Source: Sediminibacterium sp. Gen4
GTDB taxonomy: Bacteria > Bacteroidota > Bacteroidia > Chitinophagales > Chitinophagaceae
Assembly: GCA_013391385.1 (NCBI GenBank)
Contig: JACBFI010000015.1
Location: forward strand, 1 to 64,000
DNA: 64,000 bases
Direction: 5' to 3'
Shown here piece by piece: positions 53,728-63,948 of the stretch (its first letter is position 1; every line of letters begins with the position of its first letter). The notes below the pieces were generated by a model, which did not search any database, was not told where the DNA came from, and saw only the letters and a program-made list of their open reading frames with translations. The position numbers were made by a program, and so were the translations under genes.

Positions 53728-56700
53728 TTAGAAATTAACATTCAGTGTCAGGAAATAACTGCGTACACCCGGATAAGTAAATCCGGCAAAACCATCCGCA
53801 TTACTGTCTGCACTTGTAGAACTGTTTTCAGGATCAAAACCTGAATACTTGGTCCACAATAAAAGATTGTTTCCTGTTAAAGTAACAGAAGCATCTTTTA
53901 TGAAGTTTTGTTTTTTGAAGAGTTTAGCAGGTAAACCATAGGATAGACTCAACGTACGTAAACGAGTCCATCCAGCATCTTCCACAAAGTTTTCGGTAAC
54001 ACCTCTGTGAATGTTTCTGTAAAAACCATCACCATAGTTTCTACCGTCGGGTCCTACCTGTTGTCCTAACCAAACTGTTTGTGTATTGGCAGCACCACCG
54101 GCAACTACACCCGGGAATACACGTGTGCTGTTACGATTTTCTGTGTATTTAGCAATACCAAAAGCACTCATGAAATTTCCCAGCTGATTGAATCGCTGAA
54201 AACCACTTCTGATATCAAACAATACAGAGAGGGTGAGATTTTTATACGTGAAACTATTGTTGATGCCCCAGATAGCACGTGGTTGTGAATTGCCCAATAA
54301 ACGTTGATTGGTTACATCACGAATAGGGAATCCGGCACCGGTACCGGTGGTACCAATCAACATCGGAAGATCTCTACGCAGTGTGATTCTATCATCTGTT
54401 GCTGTTCCATAAAAACGTTGATACGCAATACCATATAAACCACCTACGGGCTGGCCTACCACCCAACGCTGTGTAGCACCGCTGTTGAGATAACCAAACT
54501 GACTACCAATTACAATATCTGTTAAACCTGGAGCCAGACTAATAACTTTATTCCGATTGCTGGTGAAGTTTACACTCGCATCCCAGGTAAAGTTATTCGT
54601 CTTTACAGGTGTACCATTCACTACCAATTCAATACCCTTGTTTTCAATTTCACCTGAATTCAAGATGAAAGAATTAAATCCGGTTGAATTCGGAACCAAT
54701 ACCGGATTCACAACGTCTTTACTGTTGATCTTATAGTAGCTAACATCAAAACCAACACGGTTGTTGAGGAATTGCATTTCCAAACCAACCTCACGGTTAT
54801 CGGTAAACTCAGGTCTGAGTTCAGTAGCACCTCTCACATCATCTCTTGTCCAACCAATGACATTGTTCACAGGCTGTCCAAATGCATTGTTATAATAGGT
54901 ATTGGTAAGATAAGGTGTTACCGGAGCTATACCGATCTTGGCAAAAGAAGCACGCAGTTTACCATAAGAGATCCAGGATGGTAATTCAAAGTGCTGACTG
55001 AATACATAACTCAAACTAGCACTTGGATAGAAAAAGCTTTGGTTACCACTGGCAACAGAGCTTGCCCAGTCATTACGTCCGGTTACTGATAGGTATACAA
55101 AATTGCGATAGCTCAAAGTAGCATCTCCAAAAATACCCATGGTTCTGAGTGCAGTTTGTCGACTGTTTTGTGTTACGAATTTTGCATTGTTGAGCGAGAG
55201 TAGTGTTGGCACATCCAATTCACGACCCTCTGTTTGCTGGAAATTATAGCTTTGGTCAACAAGATCATGTCCGGCTCTTACGGTTAATCCGAATTGATCA
55301 CTCAAATTGAATTTACCGGTTAGCAATAAATTGCTGTTGAGGATTTTGTTGAGGATGCGATACTCTCCAACAAATCCCAATGCATTATCAGCAAAGTTGA
55401 TGACACCGGTACGAGGTACTTGTGCAGGTGCAGTAGCTCTTCTGCTGTCTGATGTGAAGTCATAACCCACACGATAGCTGATGTCTAACCAACTGATTGG
55501 GGCATAGTTGATGGCTACGTTGGAAATAACACGATCTACTTTATCCTTGAACAAATTATAGTAGGCGCCAAAAATGGGATTGTTATTTCCATAGGTTTTA
55601 TGTGTACCATCCGGATTTTTATAATCACGAACATCCCATCTTGGACTCCAGTAGGTAAGTCCTTCATTAAAACGGTCGGCATTGTAGCGCAAGCCACCGC
55701 TGCTGATATAGTTTACGGATGGGTTTATTTTTAATTTATCACTCAACTTCAACGTCGCATTCAAGCAAGCATTGAAATTGGAGTAATCTGTATTTGGTAA
55801 AACACCTTGGTGTTTGAAATAACCAAAAGAAGAATTGATCAATGCTTTTTCAGTTCCGCCACTGATGTTTACAGTGTTGCGGTATTGGTAACCTCTTTCA
55901 TAGGCTCGGGCATAGTGGTGGAAAAGCTGATCGGGGTGAGTAGGATCGGCTGTTTTACCGGCAGCTACGGTTGGACCAAATGAAGGGAAGAAATCATTTC
56001 TGTTGTAGTTATTATTATAACCTTGGGTGTAGGTAGTTTGTACATCCGGAAATTTATTGACTTCTTCCGTACCTACAGTGGATGTATAACTCACTCTCAT
56101 TTTACCGGTCTTGGCACTTTTAGTGGTGATGACAATTACACCATTACTGCCTCTGAAACCATAGAGGGCTGTAGCAGCACCACCTCTTAAAATGGAGAGA
56201 CTTTCAATATCATCTGGATTCAAATCAGAGATCCTATTACTCATACCTCTTAATGCAGCATTCCCACCTTCTACAACGGTACTATTATCAACGATCACCC
56301 CATCAATAACAAACAAGGGTTGGTTACTACCTAATGAACTTTTGGGTCCACGAATCACAATCCTGGCACCTTGACCTGGACCACCGCCGGTGGAATTGAT
56401 CTGTACACCGGCTACTCGTCCTTGAATAGCGTTGATGAGATTGGGTTGCTTACTTTCCAAGAGATCTTTATTACTGATCTCAGTGGCTGCATAACCCAAT
56501 GCTTTTTTCTGTTGCTTCACACCAAAAGCGGTTACTACCACTTCACTCATGGCTGTACCACTGCGCAAGGAGATGGAAAGGTTGTTGGCTGTACCAACTT
56601 CCACCTCTTTGTCTTCATAGCCGATGGCCTTGATCTGTAAGGTTACTTTTCCGGAAGGAATAGCAAGTGTAAATGCGCCTTCTTCATTGGCATTGGCTCC

Positions 56701-56853
56701 TGTTTTGGTGCCTTTGATCAGAATACTGGCATAGGGAACAGGCTGTCCTTTTGCATCTGCAACTTTACCTGTGATTGTGCGGTTTTGTGCAATACTGAGC
56801 GTGCTACATAAAAGCAAGCACCAGCACCACAAGTTCGGTAACAATTTTTTCAT
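53728..56853 (-). CDS. SusC/RagA-type TonB-dependent receptor 3
   Basis: A 1041-residue receptor with a signal peptide to about 22, NRTITGKVADAKGQPVPYASILIKGTKTG CarboxypepD_reg-like domain, SEVVVTAFG TonB box, plug with RGPKSSLGSNQPLFVIDGVIVDNS, and a barrel ending in an NVNF aromatic motif. It starts 18 bp before SusD 3. Divergent from the methyltransferase gene with a 390-bp gap that contains the dyad at 57135. Confidence 0.95.
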   Translation of the reverse strand: MKKLLPNLWCWCLLLCSTLSIAQNRTITGKVADAKGQPVPYASILIKGTKTGANANEEGAFTLAIPSGKVTLQIKAIGYEDKEVEVGTANNLSISLRSGTAMSEVVVTAFGVKQQKKALGYAATEISNKDLLESKQPNLINAIQGRVAGVQINSTGGGPGQGARIVIRGPKSSLGSNQPLFVIDGVIVDNSTVVEGGNAALRGMSNRISDLNPDDIESLSILRGGAATALYGFRGSNGVIVITTKSAKTGKMRVSYTSTVGTEEVNKFPDVQTTYTQGYNNNYNRNDFFPSFGPTVAAGKTADPTHPDQLFHHYARAYERGYQYRNTVNISGGTEKALINSSFGYFKHQGVLPNTDYSNFNACLNATLKLSDKLKINPSVNYISSGGLRYNADRFNEGLTYWSPRWDVRDYKNPDGTHKTYGNNNPIFGAYYNLFKDKVDRVISNVAINYAPISWLDISYRVGYDFTSDSRRATAPAQVPRTGVINFADNALGFVGEYRILNKILNSNLLLTGKFNLSDQFGLTVRAGHDLVDQSYNFQQTEGRELDVPTLLSLNNAKFVTQNSRQTALRTMGIFGDATLSYRNFVYLSVTGRNDWASSVASGNQSFFYPSASLSYVFSQHFELPSWISYGKLRASFAKIGIAPVTPYLTNTYYNNAFGQPVNNVIGWTRDDVRGATELRPEFTDNREVGLEMQFLNNRVGFDVSYYKINSKDVVNPVLVPNSTGFNSFILNSGEIENKGIELVVNGTPVKTNNFTWDASVNFTSNRNKVISLAPGLTDIVIGSQFGYLNSGATQRWVVGQPVGGLYGIAYQRFYGTATDDRITLRRDLPMLIGTTGTGAGFPIRDVTNQRLLGNSQPRAIWGINNSFTYKNLTLSVLFDIRSGFQRFNQLGNFMSAFGIAKYTENRNSTRVFPGVVAGGAANTQTVWLGQQVGPDGRNYGDGFYRNIHRGVTENFVEDAGWTRLRTLSLSYGLPAKLFKKQNFIKDASVTLTGNNLLLWTKYSGFDPENSSTSADSNADGFAGFTYPGVRSYFLTLNVNF

Positions 56854-57134
56854 AATAGTTATTTTAGGTATTAGATAGGATAGAAAAGATACAAAAAACA
56901 GTTTAAAAGTGAGTTATACCCGAATAAATTGATCAATCAGTCGAAATGCAAAAAGTACAATAAATTATTTATATAAAAACTTATGTATATCAAAATCAAT
57001 GACTTATTCGGTTTCTTGCGGATTTTCGATTAGAAATTTCTATTGGATCATAGTGATAAAATAGTTGAAAGGGTGATCATTAGACCGGATTGATAAAGCT
57101 GTTACCATGGTAAATCAACAGGAAACCTTTTTTT

Positions 57135-57156
57135 ATATTACCCAGCAGGGTAATAT
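57135..57156. promoter_or_regulatory. Perfect dyad ATATTACCC-AGCA-GGGTAATAT
   Basis: Two 9-nt arms around a 4-bp spacer, between SusC 3 and the methyltransferase gene. It resembles a bacterial operator. It could control either divergent gene. No matching regulator is visible in the window, and the HipB-like operators at 35761 are related but differ by one inserted T. Confidence 0.6.
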
Positions 57157-57243
57157 GCTAATCAATCCATGTATTAAGATGGAAGAAGACCGCTGGATGA
57201 ATATTTTTTTCTTTGTTCTTCGACTTTTATATTGGAGTTCTAA

Positions 57244-58086
57244 ATGCCTGATTTGAAGAAGAAAGAGCCATTAAAGATTTTTACACATCAGTATCCGAAA
57301 TGGTTATTCGATCACCCACGATGGATTCGTCTGATTTATCTATCCAATTATCTAACACAACTTCGAAAGTGGCATATCTCGAAACGACTCAAGAAGTTAT
57401 TAGCAAAAAAAGGCGACTCATTTTCTCTGCTGGATGTTGGGTGTGGGGAAGGTCAATTTCTTTTTCCTTACGCAGCTGCCCATAGAAACAGCTTTTTTAA
57501 GGGACTGGATCGTGCTGAAACCAATATTTCATTTTGTAAGCAATATGCAAAAGTACAGCAGTACACACATGTTGTTTTTGAGCAAACAGAGATTGAATCT
57601 TTTAATGAGTCAGATAAGTATGATGTTTCCTTGTGCTTATCTGTTTTACCCTACTGTACAAATGATGATGCAGCATTGGCTCAATTGTATAAAGCCATGA
57701 AGAAAGACGGAGAACTTTTGTTGTATGTACCGGTAAATAATACCATACTATTACCTTTCTATAAGCGTATTATAAAAAAATATGATAATTATGAAAGCAT
57801 CCAAAAAAATCAAAAAACATATACCGAAGAACGTGTAAAAGAACTCTTATATCAAAATCATTTTGCAATCACTGAAACAAAGAGCACATATGGCTTTTGG
57901 GGTAAATTGAGTAATGAGTTATTGAATAGTCATTTTATCCTTTTTAATGCATATGCCCTACCCTTGAAAATTATTGTACTGACTTCATTTATCATTTTTT
58001 ATCCACTGATATTACTGTGTATGATTCTTGACTTTATGTTACCCGTTCAATCAGGAAACGGATTAATGCTTGTTGCCAAAAAATAA
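57244..58086 (+). CDS. Class I SAM-dependent methyltransferase with C-terminal membrane segment
   Basis: A 280-residue protein. SAM motif I LLDVGCGEGQFLFPYA is at about 60-76, FEQTEIESF follows and SLCLSVLPYC is motif IV-like. The C terminus has a hydrophobic segment (ILLCMILDFMLP) plus an earlier one (LPLKIIVLTSFIIFYPLI), so it may attach to the membrane, as for lipid-linked substrates. Substrate is not recognised. Confidence 0.82.
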   Translation: MPDLKKKEPLKIFTHQYPKWLFDHPRWIRLIYLSNYLTQLRKWHISKRLKKLLAKKGDSFSLLDVGCGEGQFLFPYAAAHRNSFFKGLDRAETNISFCKQYAKVQQYTHVVFEQTEIESFNESDKYDVSLCLSVLPYCTNDDAALAQLYKAMKKDGELLLYVPVNNTILLPFYKRIIKKYDNYESIQKNQKTYTEERVKELLYQNHFAITETKSTYGFWGKLSNELLNSHFILFNAYALPLKIIVLTSFIIFYPLILLCMILDFMLPVQSGNGLMLVAKK

Positions 58087-58161
58087 TGGAGAAATGATGA
58101 GAGCTTTTTTAAAAACAGACAAAATGATACTTTCTTATCTTCAATATTCAAATTACGATTT

Positions 58162-59118
58162 ATGAAACTACATACCAGTCGCGCTTTGCTATTTGTAATA
58201 GCAGTAGTAGCTTTTATCATTGTTAGTGCTTTTTCCATTAAAGAAAAAAACATGGCCGATCATGATGTTATTGGAAGATGGGATCTCACGGTAAACATGG
58301 GAGATCGAATAGCGCCGTCTTGGTTAGAGATCAAATTGTCTGGAATTAAAACCTTAGTGGGACAATTTGTGGCAGATGGAGGAAGTGCCAGACCCATTGC
58401 GCAAGTGCATGTGAAAGAAGGAAAGATTCATTTTTCCATTCCGCCACAATGGGATCGTACAGATAAGGAAATGGTATTGGAAGCAACGCTTGAAAACGAT
58501 CTACTCAAAGGAACCATTCAGGCAAGTAATGGTAAAACTTATACGTTTACAGGAGAAAGAGCGCCATTGCTGAAGAGAACAAATCCGGTGGTATGGGGTG
58601 AACCTATTCAGTTGTTGAATAACAAAGATTTGAGTGGTTGGCACGGGCAAGGCAAAAACAACCAATGGCAAAATATCAATGGTGTATTAACCAGTGCTCG
58701 ATCTGGAACCAATCTTATTACAGATCAAACATTCACCGATTTCAAACTGCATATTGAATTTCGTTATCCTGCAGGAAGTAATAGTGGTATCTATTTAAGA
58801 GGTCGCTATGAAGTGCAGGTAGAAGATAATGCCGGTAAAGAACCTTCTTCTACTTATTTCGGCGGTATCTATGGATTTTTAACGCCCAATGAAATGGTCG
58901 CCAAGTCGCCGGGTGAATGGCAGACTTATGATATCACTCTTATAGGCCGTAGGGTAACAGTGGTTGCCAATGGAAAAGCCATCATTGTTGATCAAATTAT
59001 TCCAGGAATTACGGGTGGTGCTTTAGATAGTAAAGAAGGAGAACCGGGACCTATTATGTTACAAGGAGACCATGGTCCGATTGAATATAGAAATATTATA
59101 CTTACACCGGCTAAATGA
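58162..59118 (+). CDS. DUF1080 (3-keto-disaccharide hydrolase) protein
   Basis: A 318-residue exported protein. The N terminus has a signal or membrane segment to about residue 26. Residues about 35-140 form a beta-rich extension. The DUF1080 core contains LLNNKDLSGWHGQGKNNQW, FTDFKLHIEFRYPAGSNSGIYLRGRYEVQVED and HGPIEYRNIILTP. The family includes enzymes acting on 3-keto-glucosides and related beta-sandwich hydrolases. It is near an MFS sugar porter, which fits sugar use. Confidence 0.88.
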   Translation: MKLHTSRALLFVIAVVAFIIVSAFSIKEKNMADHDVIGRWDLTVNMGDRIAPSWLEIKLSGIKTLVGQFVADGGSARPIAQVHVKEGKIHFSIPPQWDRTDKEMVLEATLENDLLKGTIQASNGKTYTFTGERAPLLKRTNPVVWGEPIQLLNNKDLSGWHGQGKNNQWQNINGVLTSARSGTNLITDQTFTDFKLHIEFRYPAGSNSGIYLRGRYEVQVEDNAGKEPSSTYFGGIYGFLTPNEMVAKSPGEWQTYDITLIGRRVTVVANGKAIIVDQIIPGITGGALDSKEGEPGPIMLQGDHGPIEYRNIILTPAK

Positions 59119-59434
59119 TCATCATGATTGGTTTATCTACTGAATTGGTTTTGTGGTCTACAGATAGGTGGCCCTCATCGAAGTGATTTTATGAACTGGA
59201 TACATACGGGTACTTTCGCCATAGAAATTATTCATTCAGAAAATAAAGAACGATCAGCTATTATCCGGGGGGATTATTATTGACTTGTTTTTATAACCCT
59301 AATGAATATCAGGATCCGCCATAGGCGGATCTTTTTTTTGAAACAAGTTGATAGAAACGCCCTCAGTTTGTTTTGCTCTTTCATGAATCTGCAATGATTT
59401 TTTATAGTATCTTATGTGGTCAATACAACTGATT
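59119..59434. other. Gap with a terminator
   Basis: 316 bp without a credible gene. The only clear structure is the hairpin at 59313-59331. The rest is unremarkable. Confidence 0.5.
59313..59339 (+). terminator. Terminator after the DUF1080 gene
   Basis: GATCCGCC and GGCGGATC arms with an ATA loop and an eight-T tail. It lies 195 bp beyond the stop. Confidence 0.75.
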
Positions 59435-60742
59435 ATGCATAAGAAGCTTGCCCTATGGTCCATCACAGTAGGATTGGGTGGATTGTTATTTGGTTTGGAT
59501 GTGGCTGTTATATCCGGCGCTGAACAAGCCATTCAATCTTTATGGAACCTAAGCGACTGGATGCATGGAACTGCCATTGCCATGGCATTGTATGGAACTG
59601 TGTTTGGTGCTGCCTTGGGAAATATTCCCGCTAATCGTATTGGGAGAAAAAAAACATTGTTCTGGATTGGTATCTTATTTCTGGTCACTTCTGTTGGTGC
59701 CGCGCTGGCGCAGGATGTGTATACATTTATGGTCTTTCGTTTCTTAAGTGGACTGAGTATCGGCGCTTCTTCTGTGGTGGCACCCGTGTATATCTCTGAG
59801 ATAGCACCACCGAAATATCGTGGCAGAATGGTGATCTCTTTTCAGTTGAATGTAGTGGCAGGAATTTTACTGGCTTATTTTTCTAATTATTTATTACAAG
59901 GATTGGGTGGCGAAAATGACTGGAGATGGATGTTGGGAGTGGTTGCTGTTCCTTCTCTTTTATTTTCAGTGATGATGTTGTTTACACCCGAAACACCACG
60001 GTGGTTGGTATTGTATAAAAACGATGCAGCGGCGGCCAAAAAAGTATTGGCTATTACCGGTGAAGCAACCGATGCCATGATTGATGCCATTCGGAACTCA
60101 GTGACTCAGGTGAAAGAATCACTGTTCTCTAAAAAATTCATGGCACCGCTGGTATTGGCTTTTCTGATCGCTTTCTTTAATCAGATGTCGGGCATCAATG
60201 CCATCATTTATTTTGCCCCCAAAGTTTTTGAGATGGCGGGTATTGAAAGAAGTGGAGCGTTGTTATCATCAGTAGGTATCGGTGTTGTGAATCTTATTTT
60301 CACTATTACGGGCTGGTACCTGATCGATCGTTTTGGAAGAAAATTATTGATGTATGTAGGCTCTGTGGGTTATATCATTTCTCTCACACTGATCGCAGTG
60401 TCTTTTAATGCGGCAGATAAAACGATGATCGTGTATTATGTATTTCTGTTCATTGCGGCGCATGCGGTTGGACAAGGTGCTGTGATCTGGGTGTTTTTAT
60501 CAGAGCTATTCCCCAACTCAGTTCGTGCCAGTGGCACTTCGTTTGGATGTCTCACGCACTGGGTGTTTGCGGCATTGGTTGCACAGGTCTTTCCTTTCTT
60601 TGCCGCCAATGTTCCCGGTACTTATATCTTCGGATTCTTTGCATTCATGATGTTCCTACAATTACTATATGTATGGAAGATGATGCCTGAGACCAAGGGG
60701 GTTGCGTTAGAAGATATGGAACAAACAATTGTGTTACATTAA
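59435..60742 (+). CDS. MFS sugar porter
   Basis: A 435-residue transporter with 12 helices. Sugar porter motifs: DVAVISGAEQAI in helix 1, GRKK after helix 2, PETPRWL after helix 6, QMSGINAIIYFAPKVF in helix 7 and the PETKG motif at the C terminus. The ATG at 59435 is preferred over 59414. It should import a monosaccharide with protons. It is 42 bp ahead of the next TonB receptor. Confidence 0.92.
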   Translation: MHKKLALWSITVGLGGLLFGLDVAVISGAEQAIQSLWNLSDWMHGTAIAMALYGTVFGAALGNIPANRIGRKKTLFWIGILFLVTSVGAALAQDVYTFMVFRFLSGLSIGASSVVAPVYISEIAPPKYRGRMVISFQLNVVAGILLAYFSNYLLQGLGGENDWRWMLGVVAVPSLLFSVMMLFTPETPRWLVLYKNDAAAAKKVLAITGEATDAMIDAIRNSVTQVKESLFSKKFMAPLVLAFLIAFFNQMSGINAIIYFAPKVFEMAGIERSGALLSSVGIGVVNLIFTITGWYLIDRFGRKLLMYVGSVGYIISLTLIAVSFNAADKTMIVYYVFLFIAAHAVGQGAVIWVFLSELFPNSVRASGTSFGCLTHWVFAALVAQVFPFFAANVPGTYIFGFFAFMMFLQLLYVWKMMPETKGVALEDMEQTIVLH

Positions 60743-60784
60743 CAAAACACATGTTCCTTTGTTATAACGTTAAACAAAAGGAAT

Positions 60785-63223
60785 ATGTTGAAGCTACTGG
60801 CAGGGATTATTGCAATTATTTCAACCATTACGTTACAGGCACAAGCCCCCCAACAAGGAAGTTTGTCGGGTACACTGATTGATAAAAATACCTTAAGACC
60901 TATAATAGGTGCCGGTGTTTTACTCAATCCTTCTAATCGTGCTACGATAACCGATTCGGCTGGTATCTTTCGCTTTAGTGGTTTAGTGCCCGGTTCTTAT
61001 AATATTACGATTACCTCACTTGGCTACAAAGTGGTCTCTCTCAATAATGTACTTATCACCAATGGAAATATCAATGTGATCACTTTAGAAGCAGAGCCTA
61101 TGGCTTCTTCTTTGGCTGAAGTAACCGTTTCAGGAAGAAGAGCTACTGCCAGGGCTGCCAGTATTGAAACACCATTGAGTGTTCAAAAAATGACCACAGA
61201 AGAGATCAAGAGAAACCCGGGAGGAAATTTTGATATCAGTAAAGTGGTTCAATCGTTACCCGGAGTTGGTGGTGGTGTAGGTGGCGGCGGTTTCCGTAAT
61301 GATATCATCATTCGTGGTGGCGCACCCAATGAGAATGTGTATTATCTCGATGGTGTTGAAATACCCGTAATCAATCACTTTGGCACCCAAGGAAGTGGTG
61401 GTGGTCCCCAAGGTATTTTGAATGCTAATTTTATTGAAGAAGTAAAACTCAGTTCCAGTGCATTTGATGCACGTTATGATAATGCGTTGAGTAGTGTATT
61501 GCAGTTCAGACAAAAATCGGGGAACGATAAGCGAACGCAGGGGAATGTGATCTTGAGTGCAACAGAATTAGCGTTGACATTGGATGGCCCCTTGGATAAG
61601 AAAACAACCTATCTCGCTTCTGTTAGAAGAAGTTATCTGCAGTTGTTGTTTCAAGCCATTGATTTACCGATCAGACCCAACTATTGGGACTTTCAATTTA
61701 AAACCACCACCAAGATCAATCCTACCACAACCCTGAGTTTTTTAGGATTAGGAGCTATCGATGAATTCAAATTTGCAGCACCTAAATCGGCTACTCCTGA
61801 GAAATTATATGTGATCAATAGTAATCCCATCATTAATCAGTGGAATTATACCATTGGTGCCAGTTTGAGAAAATTGACCAAGAAAGGTTTCTGGAATTTG
61901 GCATTGAGCAGAAATACTTTAAACAATAATGTTGAGAAGTTTGAAGACAATGAAAAGCCATCGCCTGCTACGCAAACCTTATTAACGGATAGTCGAGAAA
62001 CCGAAAATAAATTACGCTGGGACATGACCACCAATACTGCCAATGGATGGAAGATCAGTTATGGCGCCATGGTGCAGTACGTAGATTTCAATAACGATTT
62101 CAATAATCTGTTCCGAAAAGAATTGCGCGATCAGAATGGCAATATCATTCAACCGGAACAGAGAATTATTGCCAATAGTAATACAGACTTTATTAAATAC
62201 GGAGCTTTTATTCAAGGAAGTAAAAAAATATTTCAGGATAAAGTTGCTATTAGCGGTGGTATCCGTATGGATGCAAATAGTTTGAACAACAGCGAATCCC
62301 ATCCATTGCAACAATTATCACCAAGGGTATCGTTGAGTTATGCCATTACGCGTACTTGGAATATCAATGCCAGTATCGGACGATATTATAAACTGCCATC
62401 GTATACCCAACTGGCTTTCAGAAATGGAGGTGTTAATAATCCGGGCAACTATATTCAAAGCACACATTATGTGGCTGGGGTTGAATACATTCCCAGCAGC
62501 ACATTTCGTTTTACTGTAGAAGGCTTTTACAAAAACTATTCAGATTATCCGGTGAGTGTATTGGAAGGGATTAGTTTGGCGAATAAAGGAACGGAATTTG
62601 GTAGTATTGGTAATGAAGCGGTGACGCAATCCGGAAAAGGAAGAGCGTATGGTATGGAGATCTTTATGCAGAAAAAACTCACTAAGCGATTCTTTGGTAT
62701 TCTCAGTTATACATTATACAAATCTGAATTTACCAACAGCAATGCTGTGTACTTACCGGCAGGTTGGGACAATGGACAACTCCTCAGTATTACAGCAGGG
62801 TATAAATTACCACGCAACTGGGAGTTAGGTATTAAATTCCGTTACCAGGGCGCTGCACCACTAACACCTTTTGATCTGGTTGCTTCTCAATTGAATTACC
62901 TGAGCGTGGGAACAGGTATTTTGGATTATAGTCGATTTAATGCGAATCGTTTACCTGCTTTCAATTCCAGTGATATTCGCATCGATAAAAAATGGAACTA
63001 TCGTAAAACAACACTCAATGTATTCATTGATATCACCAACTGGTATGGTTCTAAGATCAGTGGTATACCACAATATACATTCCAGCGAAATGCAGATAAT
63101 ACTGCATTCCTGACCACCAACGGACAACCCATTGCTCCCAATGGGAGTAATGCAATACCCTTGATATTATCCAATGCCGAAGTGCAAATCACACCCACTT
63201 TTGGCTTGATAGTAGAATTCTAA
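60785..63223 (+). CDS. TonB-dependent receptor with CarboxypepD_reg-like domain (812 aa)
   Basis: Smaller than the SusC receptors. It has a signal peptide (about 1-21), GTLIDKNTLRPIIGAGVLLNPSN regulatory-like domain (28-110), plug with SLPGVGGGVGGGGFRNDIIIRGGAPNENVYYLDG, and a 500-residue barrel. No SusD follows. It fits siderophore- or small-ligand-type import, but the ligand is unknown. It is downstream of the MFS gene with a 42-bp gap, which may imply shared expression. Confidence 0.9.
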   Translation: MLKLLAGIIAIISTITLQAQAPQQGSLSGTLIDKNTLRPIIGAGVLLNPSNRATITDSAGIFRFSGLVPGSYNITITSLGYKVVSLNNVLITNGNINVITLEAEPMASSLAEVTVSGRRATARAASIETPLSVQKMTTEEIKRNPGGNFDISKVVQSLPGVGGGVGGGGFRNDIIIRGGAPNENVYYLDGVEIPVINHFGTQGSGGGPQGILNANFIEEVKLSSSAFDARYDNALSSVLQFRQKSGNDKRTQGNVILSATELALTLDGPLDKKTTYLASVRRSYLQLLFQAIDLPIRPNYWDFQFKTTTKINPTTTLSFLGLGAIDEFKFAAPKSATPEKLYVINSNPIINQWNYTIGASLRKLTKKGFWNLALSRNTLNNNVEKFEDNEKPSPATQTLLTDSRETENKLRWDMTTNTANGWKISYGAMVQYVDFNNDFNNLFRKELRDQNGNIIQPEQRIIANSNTDFIKYGAFIQGSKKIFQDKVAISGGIRMDANSLNNSESHPLQQLSPRVSLSYAITRTWNINASIGRYYKLPSYTQLAFRNGGVNNPGNYIQSTHYVAGVEYIPSSTFRFTVEGFYKNYSDYPVSVLEGISLANKGTEFGSIGNEAVTQSGKGRAYGMEIFMQKKLTKRFFGILSYTLYKSEFTNSNAVYLPAGWDNGQLLSITAGYKLPRNWELGIKFRYQGAAPLTPFDLVASQLNYLSVGTGILDYSRFNANRLPAFNSSDIRIDKKWNYRKTTLNVFIDITNWYGSKISGIPQYTFQRNADNTAFLTTNGQPIAPNGSNAIPLILSNAEVQITPTFGLIVEF

Positions 63224-63227
63224 AAGA

Positions 63228-63263
63228 AAAGAGGCTGTATCACAAATCTGATATAGCCTCTTT
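63228..63263. terminator. Terminator after the TonB receptor
   Basis: AAAGAGGCTGTATCA arm with a 6-nt loop and a complement with one G-T pair, bounded by A and T runs. It lies 5 bp beyond the stop codon. Confidence 0.75.
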
Positions 63264-63278
63264 CTTCTTAACCCTTTA

Positions 63279-63326
63279 CCATGGGCTTATGGTTAATAGT
63301 CCATAGTCCATAAGCCATGAACCATC
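63279..63326. repeat. Dispersed repeat D, copy 3
   Basis: ACCATGGGCTTATGG, then AGTCCATAGTCCATAAGCC and ATGAACCAT. It lies 16 bp past a terminator, like copy 2. Confidence 0.75.
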
Positions 63327-63336
63327 AGCACACCCT

Positions 63337-63948
63337 CTATGGCCTTGCATAAGGCAAACGCATGATCTTTTTGGTTTGATAATACCCATCGATACCCAGG
63401 GATGTAACCGATTGATATTGTTCCAGTGGAAGAAATCCATCGGCTTCTCTATGATCTTCTTGTAGGTAAACAGATTCGATATAACCGGTCACCAAAAAAG
63501 TTCCATTAGCGGGTATGGGAATAATATCAGATAGTGTAAGTTGATATTGAATAGGGCTGTCTTTTACAAATGGTGCTGCACAATCTTCGCGCCATAAGAT
63601 ATCCAAGCCTACTGCTTCAAACTCATTGACGGATGCATCATATTTCGCACTGGTTTGATGTGCTTGTTCAATGATGCCGGGATGAATATGATTCATGGTA
63701 TACATGCCCGTTTCTTCTATGTTTCGGATGGTATCCGGTGCAGCAGCTTTGGGTCTGTTGATAAACCCAATCATGGCAGGATCAGCGCCCAAGTGAACGA
63801 TATTATTAAAGATGGCCAGGTTGGGAATTCCATCTTTACCTTTTGTACCGATCAGACAAACACTTTTGAATCCGCTTAAGCTATTGATAAAGTTGGCACG
63901 GTAAAAACGGTCCCAGGATGCAATGGTTGATTTGTTAATTTCAATCAT
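63337..63948 (-). CDS. Flavin reductase-like domain protein
   Basis: A 203-residue FMN-binding split-barrel protein. FINSLSGFKSVCLIGTKGKDGIPNLAIFNNIVHLGADPAMIGFINRP is the FMN-binding core and ETGMYTMNHI, IEQAHQTSAKYDASVNEFE follow. It belongs to the flavin reductase/flavoredoxin family and may supply reduced flavin or act on small thiols. It is at the window edge, with 52 bp upstream shown and no neighbour visible. Confidence 0.88.
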   Translation of the reverse strand: MIEINKSTIASWDRFYRANFINSLSGFKSVCLIGTKGKDGIPNLAIFNNIVHLGADPAMIGFINRPKAAAPDTIRNIEETGMYTMNHIHPGIIEQAHQTSAKYDASVNEFEAVGLDILWREDCAAPFVKDSPIQYQLTLSDIIPIPANGTFLVTGYIESVYLQEDHREADGFLPLEQYQSVTSLGIDGYYQTKKIMRLPYARP

